From Apostichopus leukothele (Eukaryota > Echinodermata > Holothuroidea > Aspidochirotida > Stichopodidae): 21,504 nt of DNA. Both the position numbers and the translations under genes were made by a program. The stretch spans positions 1 to 21,504 of the forward strand of contig JAAAKB020125313.1 in NCBI GenBank assembly GCA_010014835.2. Reading direction: 5' to 3'. The notes under the pieces were generated by a model. That model saw only the letters and a program-made list of their open reading frames with translations. It searched no databases and was not told the origin of the DNA. Below are positions 12,501-18,500 of this stretch, in pieces; position 1 is the stretch's first letter, and each line of letters starts with the position of its first letter.

Positions 12501-15500
12501 GTTCTCCTCAATTCACTGCAGTATTTATTATGTGTTACTTGATGGCATAAACTACCCCAAGTACTGCCAATAGGATTCATCCTTGAGTGCACCTAATTAA
12601 TTGACCAGCCACCGTTTAATTGTAAATGCAAGTGCTCTAATGGCCAGTACTACTTTCCCGTGTGAAGACAAATTTGGCTTGACCACTAAAATAGTACACT
12701 GTGTGTCTATTCATGAATTTGTGCAAAGGAGCGTTCAGTATGGCTAGCATTACCAACTCGGGTAGATATTCAATCTGGCCTGTTTTTGGCCAAAAACAGG
12801 GGACTCAGGTAGTATTTGCTATAGGCAGGGAAGACCGTAATTAAAAGCAAATACAGGCGTTTGGTGAAAGTATAGGGAACTTAACATCACAAAGTGAATT
12901 ATTGCTGAACCGATAGCTTCATGGTAGACCTGTATAGCTTCATGTTAGACCTGTATAGCTTTAAGTTAAGCCGGCCAGCACACTCCCTGTCTGAGCACGA
13001 CCCGACTTGACCATCATGATCTACTTTTTAGACAAAGTCAAGTTGGAATCAATCGTTGCAATTTATGCAAATATCATGTTGACATATTTTGTTGTAATGT
13101 TTTGTCTTTTACAGGTCGACACATAAGTAAACGGAATGTAGGCTCTCCTGACCCTTTAGGTATGATGTCACTTTATGTTTGTTGCAGAAAGAAATTAAAT
13201 TGATTGCTCTTTCATACTTACTGCAAATACATAGCATCACAGAGAAGAGAATATAGTGCAAAGGAATTCAACCATTTCTAGTGGTAAATCTTGTCGTTTG
13301 CATGAGATTAGTTAATAAAACTCTCAAAAAATAATAATTCAAATATACTGTGAGGCTCATTTAAAAATGTTCAGCTTTGGTCCATTGTCAGTGTGTATGG
13401 TATTAATGAGGTGAATTGAAATGATGTAATTATACAACAGAGTAACCTTTTGGCTGACCTTGGCTTACATACAACTAAGGAATCAGGATGGGACAAATCC
13501 ATTGTAGCTAACGTACTGATATCTATTTGAAACTTGACATACATGCGAGCTAACAAAAACATATTTTGTGTTTCTGACATAAAGTTAAGAGATACAATAT
13601 TAATATACACCGAAGTGAGTTATAGGTAACCTTGGTGATCTGAAACAAGTCAAAGGAACCAGTTTGACAAGTTGCTGATATCTTATATTCTTGGGTGTGT
13701 TTGTGACTGATACAGTGAGCTGAAAACATCAAACATTTGTATTTTGCATGAGGAAAAGTGATGAGTATAACATACACCGGAGTGAGCCTTAAGTAAATTA
13801 ATGTAATACATTAACTGAAGAAATGGGTATACTATTTTTATAGCTGATGTGCCTGTTTGATAAAATCATGCATGTTGGTTGCACAAGTCTGTTCAGAATT
13901 ATACAATAGATTGTAATTTGATGCTGTTTTCTTTTCTACAGATGTCTTTGAGTTATCAGTGTTTTGAACAAAGCAATATTCTCAACTCATTACCTCTCTG
14001 AAACAGTAACACTGAGGCCATTGCATGTGGTTTTGTAATATTCCTAACCTCACTCCTGTCTTTCTTGTAATGTGTTGTAATTGACCAGCATTTTTGTGCC
14101 AGTCGCACGGCAAACTTACAGTCAGAGTGTGAACTGATGATGTAGGATGTAAACCAAACAGAATAACCGGCACTTCAAATTTAAAAAAAAAAATTCTAAA
14201 TGACAAATAAATTTCCTGTCTTTTTTTCACACAGCTTTGATGGTTGCAGATGCCTGTTGTTTCTTTATGTGCCAGAATGGAGGAGTTGGTTTCTTCACAG
14301 CTGACCAGCAATCACGCTGTGTCTGTCAATCTCCATTCACTGGAGACTCATGCCAACAGGGTATGTATGTATGGTACATTACTTTTCTGTAGACAATATA
14401 AATCAGTCTGGTGGTCTTGGCTTGTAAAGATTAAATGTGCAAACATCCATTTGGTCAAACTTCTTTGGGGAATGTAAAAATCCTTTTGGTATTTGGTAGA
14501 GGTCAAAGCTGATTTGAAGTCAAGTGTAGTCTAGTCAAGTCTAGAGCTCAACCAGTCTTGATAGTTTTAATTCTGAAAGCAACGATTGCATGTTTAGTAA
14601 GTAGTTCCACGTACTTGGTAATTATTGCCGCCTTCGCAAGTACAAGAACCTTTAGTTTGTTTTATTTCGAGGGAGGTCAAGGATTCTTTCAGTTCAACTT
14701 ATGTCAAAGTTTGGAAAACAATGTAAATGCTTGTTTTTTTCAATGTTAGTCCAACTGTATAGCTCCGTTAATGGCACTTGAGATTAAGGTAAAGTCATTT
14801 AGTGATCTTTGGAGAAAATCCAGCCTATAGATATCAGCTGTTGAGATAATGCAAATTTTATTTAACACTTCTATCAGTTGAACCTTTTCTATGCAACCTC
14901 CCTTCACTACAGGCAGAGACCTTTGCGACCCGAATCCCTGCCAGAACAGTGGTTTCTGTATCCTCATGCAGACCTTTCTCTGTATTTGTGCACCCGGGTT
15001 TACGGGTACCACTTGTGATCTGAGTGAGTGTCATGTTTATTTCATATATTTGTCATATGTAACTTGTAATTCAATGCAAAAGGAGAGCAGGTCATGAGAC
15101 CTTAACTTGCACTGAGCTAATGATGCTGTCTAGAAGTATAGTAGGAAAATTGCTGTAGTTTTTCGATTTTCTGCTTCTCGAAAACATCCCTGATATTTAC
15201 AGCTTTAGCTAGAAACTGTTAACGTAATATAGTAGTTCAGTTTTCAGATCTTGCATAACAAATATAAGATTTGCAATATTGTTTATATCATAAAATATTA
15301 GAGATTCTGAAGTTCTGTTTCCAACAACTGCTATATGTAGTTTCATTTGATGTAGCCATATTGTTGTCTTTAACTTGTATCATTTTGATGTGTCTTAATC
15401 ACCAGACATTAATTATCCCTTCTTTAGCTTATTTCTGCATCTCAGGACATTGATCATGACCATCCAAATGTGATGATAATATTTTGCAACATCCCCAGGT

Positions 15501-18500
15501 TAGGAGACACAACAGACAGTTAGGAAAGTTGGTTATTCTTGCCATTCATTCTAATGCAACAAAAGAGACCACTTTGGAACTGTATGCATGCATTTAAATT
15601 CACATTATTTGTTTCGAAATTTTAGTCGCAGGAGGTCCATTCACAGTGGTGGGTCCAGCCGACGTACTTGTCCTGACCATAGCAGGAACTTCGCAGACTG
15701 CAGCTGCAACATGGAGAGAACCGGATGCACCTGGTTTCCAGTTTATCCAAAGTAGTCATGCACCAGGGGATGATTTTCCAGTTGGTGAAACCTCAGTAGC
15801 TTACTTATTTACAACTTCCCAGGGTTTCCAGACCTGTACTTTCTGTGTTACCGTCCAGGAAGGTGCGTATTTTTAATTTCCTTTTGTAAAGGAACTCAAG
15901 TCTGTGTATACCTGCTGCTGTAACGATCACATAAGAAGTTCTGTATGTATTTGATATTTTCTGCATATATACTTCCTGCAGGGATTTAGAAACTAGCTTA
16001 GAGGTAAGATGTATCAGGTGCAAATTTTGTTAAGTTCCTGATGAGAGGCTCTGAATGTCCATACTGTGCTGTTGCAATGGACCCTTGACAGAAAATAATG
16101 GATGTAACCATAGACAATGGTGATAAAAATGAAACATTATTTGACCATGGTTTCTCTTTCCAGAAAATGTTGGGACAATCCTTACAGTATATACATTATA
16201 TACTTATTATTAAAACTGCATCACTGTGGTAGTGTTTACTTTTTATTGTTTGTGTCATTTTATCAATTAACTAAGAGGAAAGATAATTATTACAATTTCA
16301 GTCTGAAAGGGCAAGTATACATGGAGCCACCCTGTGTACTTTTGACAAATGTACGCCCTGTATATTTACAGATAGGAAACAGGTGAAATGGGAACATGAA
16401 AGAATGGGCCAGTCTGAGCAATATTCATCTTTGACCCCTTACACATGGTCCATCCACCCACCCATACATGATACCAACTCCAGTAAAAGTGTACAAATAT
16501 GAGTGATGAGATTTTTAAAGAGAGATAAGATCCCATTGTCATCCTTCCGTTTCATAATTCATTTCTAATTAAAATTATAGCATTTTCTTTGCTCTGTCTT
16601 TCATCAGTCACCTTAACTCAACCAACTGTGAATGATTGCGTGAACATGGAAGTGTTTACGCTGCAAGACCGCATGGCTGTACAATTTATGGAACCTACTG
16701 CCGCTGATGGTTGTGGCTCTGTTTTGCTGCCCTCAGCCACTGCTAGGAGTGGAGATTTCTTTCCAGTCGGTCAAACAGCCGTAACGTTTTCATTTTCAGA
16801 TAGCTGTGGAAATATTGCTGTCTGCAATCTTGTTGTTACAGTTAATAATACAGGTAAAAATAGTTTCAAAATGTTGCTATAAAAAAATTGAATTATTCTA
16901 CTTTTACCTTTCGTTGATAATTGATCCCAGTTCAAACAGCGTAAGAAGCAAAGGTACAGAGTTAATCTATTTGACCTTGGTGTGGTAGATAAGGTTATTT
17001 AAAAAAAATTGTTACCATGACAACAAAGGATGCAAGCCATTGATATGAAAAGTTTAAAATGTTAGACACGTGGATCTGGCTTGAATATACGTATTTGTCA
17101 ATCCCATCAAAGTAATGAACATAAGAGAGTAGCAAACTCTGTGATACTTGCTGCGAATCTACTATTCCGTTTAATGATCTGTTTTATTATTTCTAAAATA
17201 ACTGTCTTGATTTGTTTTGTAAGGTATCTTCATCAAGCAGGTAATCCCCACTTTTTAACATACAGTACTTTTAATACAATGAGTAATTAGGTTATATATC
17301 AGCTAATTAATTTGTATCTTGTCGGCAATAAATGCTATCGCACCGTTAGTTTGCTTGTAGGAGATTTCAACTAAACTTGTTCATCTATTTTGCTCAGATT
17401 ACTGTGAGTAGTTGATTGATTTACTGAGTATGCAGTCTTTTTTCTTTGACGATATTATAATCACCACAAATCATCATTTTGGTTGTGACAGACACATTTG
17501 TTCATGAGGTAGAAACATATGTTTGCCATAGTTTCTGGACTGAGTGGGCTCAATAGCCACTGTAAGTCTATTTTCTTGACCTAGCCTGAATGGGTACTGG
17601 AGTAGGATACATAACAAGCTGCAGAAGACTTTAGTTAGCAACTTCATCAAACCTAACGTATAGGCTATCTTTGCCTAACCTGTAAGAGTAGCCTACTGGA
17701 GTAGCATACATAACAAACTGCAGCAGTTTTTAATTGATCAAATTCATCAAACCTAGGCTATCTTGGCCTAACCTGTAAGATTACTGGAGTAGCATACATA
17801 ACAAGCTGGATAAGTTTTTAATTGATCAATTGCATCAAACCTAAGCTATCTTGGCCTATATCCCTGTAAGGGTACTAGAATAGCATACATAACAAGCTGG
17901 AGCATTTTTTATTTGATCAACTTCATCAAATCTAGGCTATCTTGGCCTAACCTGAAAGGGTAATGGAGCAGCATACATAACAAGCTGCAGCAAATTTTAA
18001 TTGATCAATTTCATCAAACCTAGGCTATTTTAGCCTGTAAGGTTACTGGAGTAGCATACACAACAAGCTGCAGCAATTGTTAATTGATCAACCTCACCAA
18101 CCCTAGGCTATCCTTAGCCTAAGCTAATGATGTACATTTTCATGAATATACTTGCCCTCAATCGTTTGAAATGATACTTGTATTGGACTGAATTATTATG
18201 AATCAGAAGTATGATCATCATATTATGGAACTGGGTAAAATTAATGTTAATATAACATTATAAATATTAATGGTACTAAAATGACAACTTATTGTTTTCC
18301 ATTCAATATCCTCATGCAGTAGTGGATGTCACACCACCGTCTATCACAAATTGCCCGACAAATATTGTTCAAGTTACAACTTCGATGTCTAGTTTTGTAG
18401 TTGTCATGTGGGATGAACTTATTGTTGAGGATGTATCTCAACCTATTCAACAAATAGAAGGACCTGACGGATTCACTGCAGTTTTCCTACTTGGAACAAC

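Larger units (their letters stand above)
12396..13114 (+). other. Intron 10
   Basis: This 719-base GT-AG intron is in phase 1. It holds a 22-bp perfect palindrome (12779-12800) and a 21-bp direct tandem duplication (12913-12960). No coding sequence was seen. Confidence 0.75.

Noticed and set aside
16117-16386. 89-codon plus-strand frame in intron 14 as an extra exon
   Set aside because: No EGF, HYR or other domain pattern is present and no phase-1 splice pair encloses it; exons 14 and 15 already join in frame.
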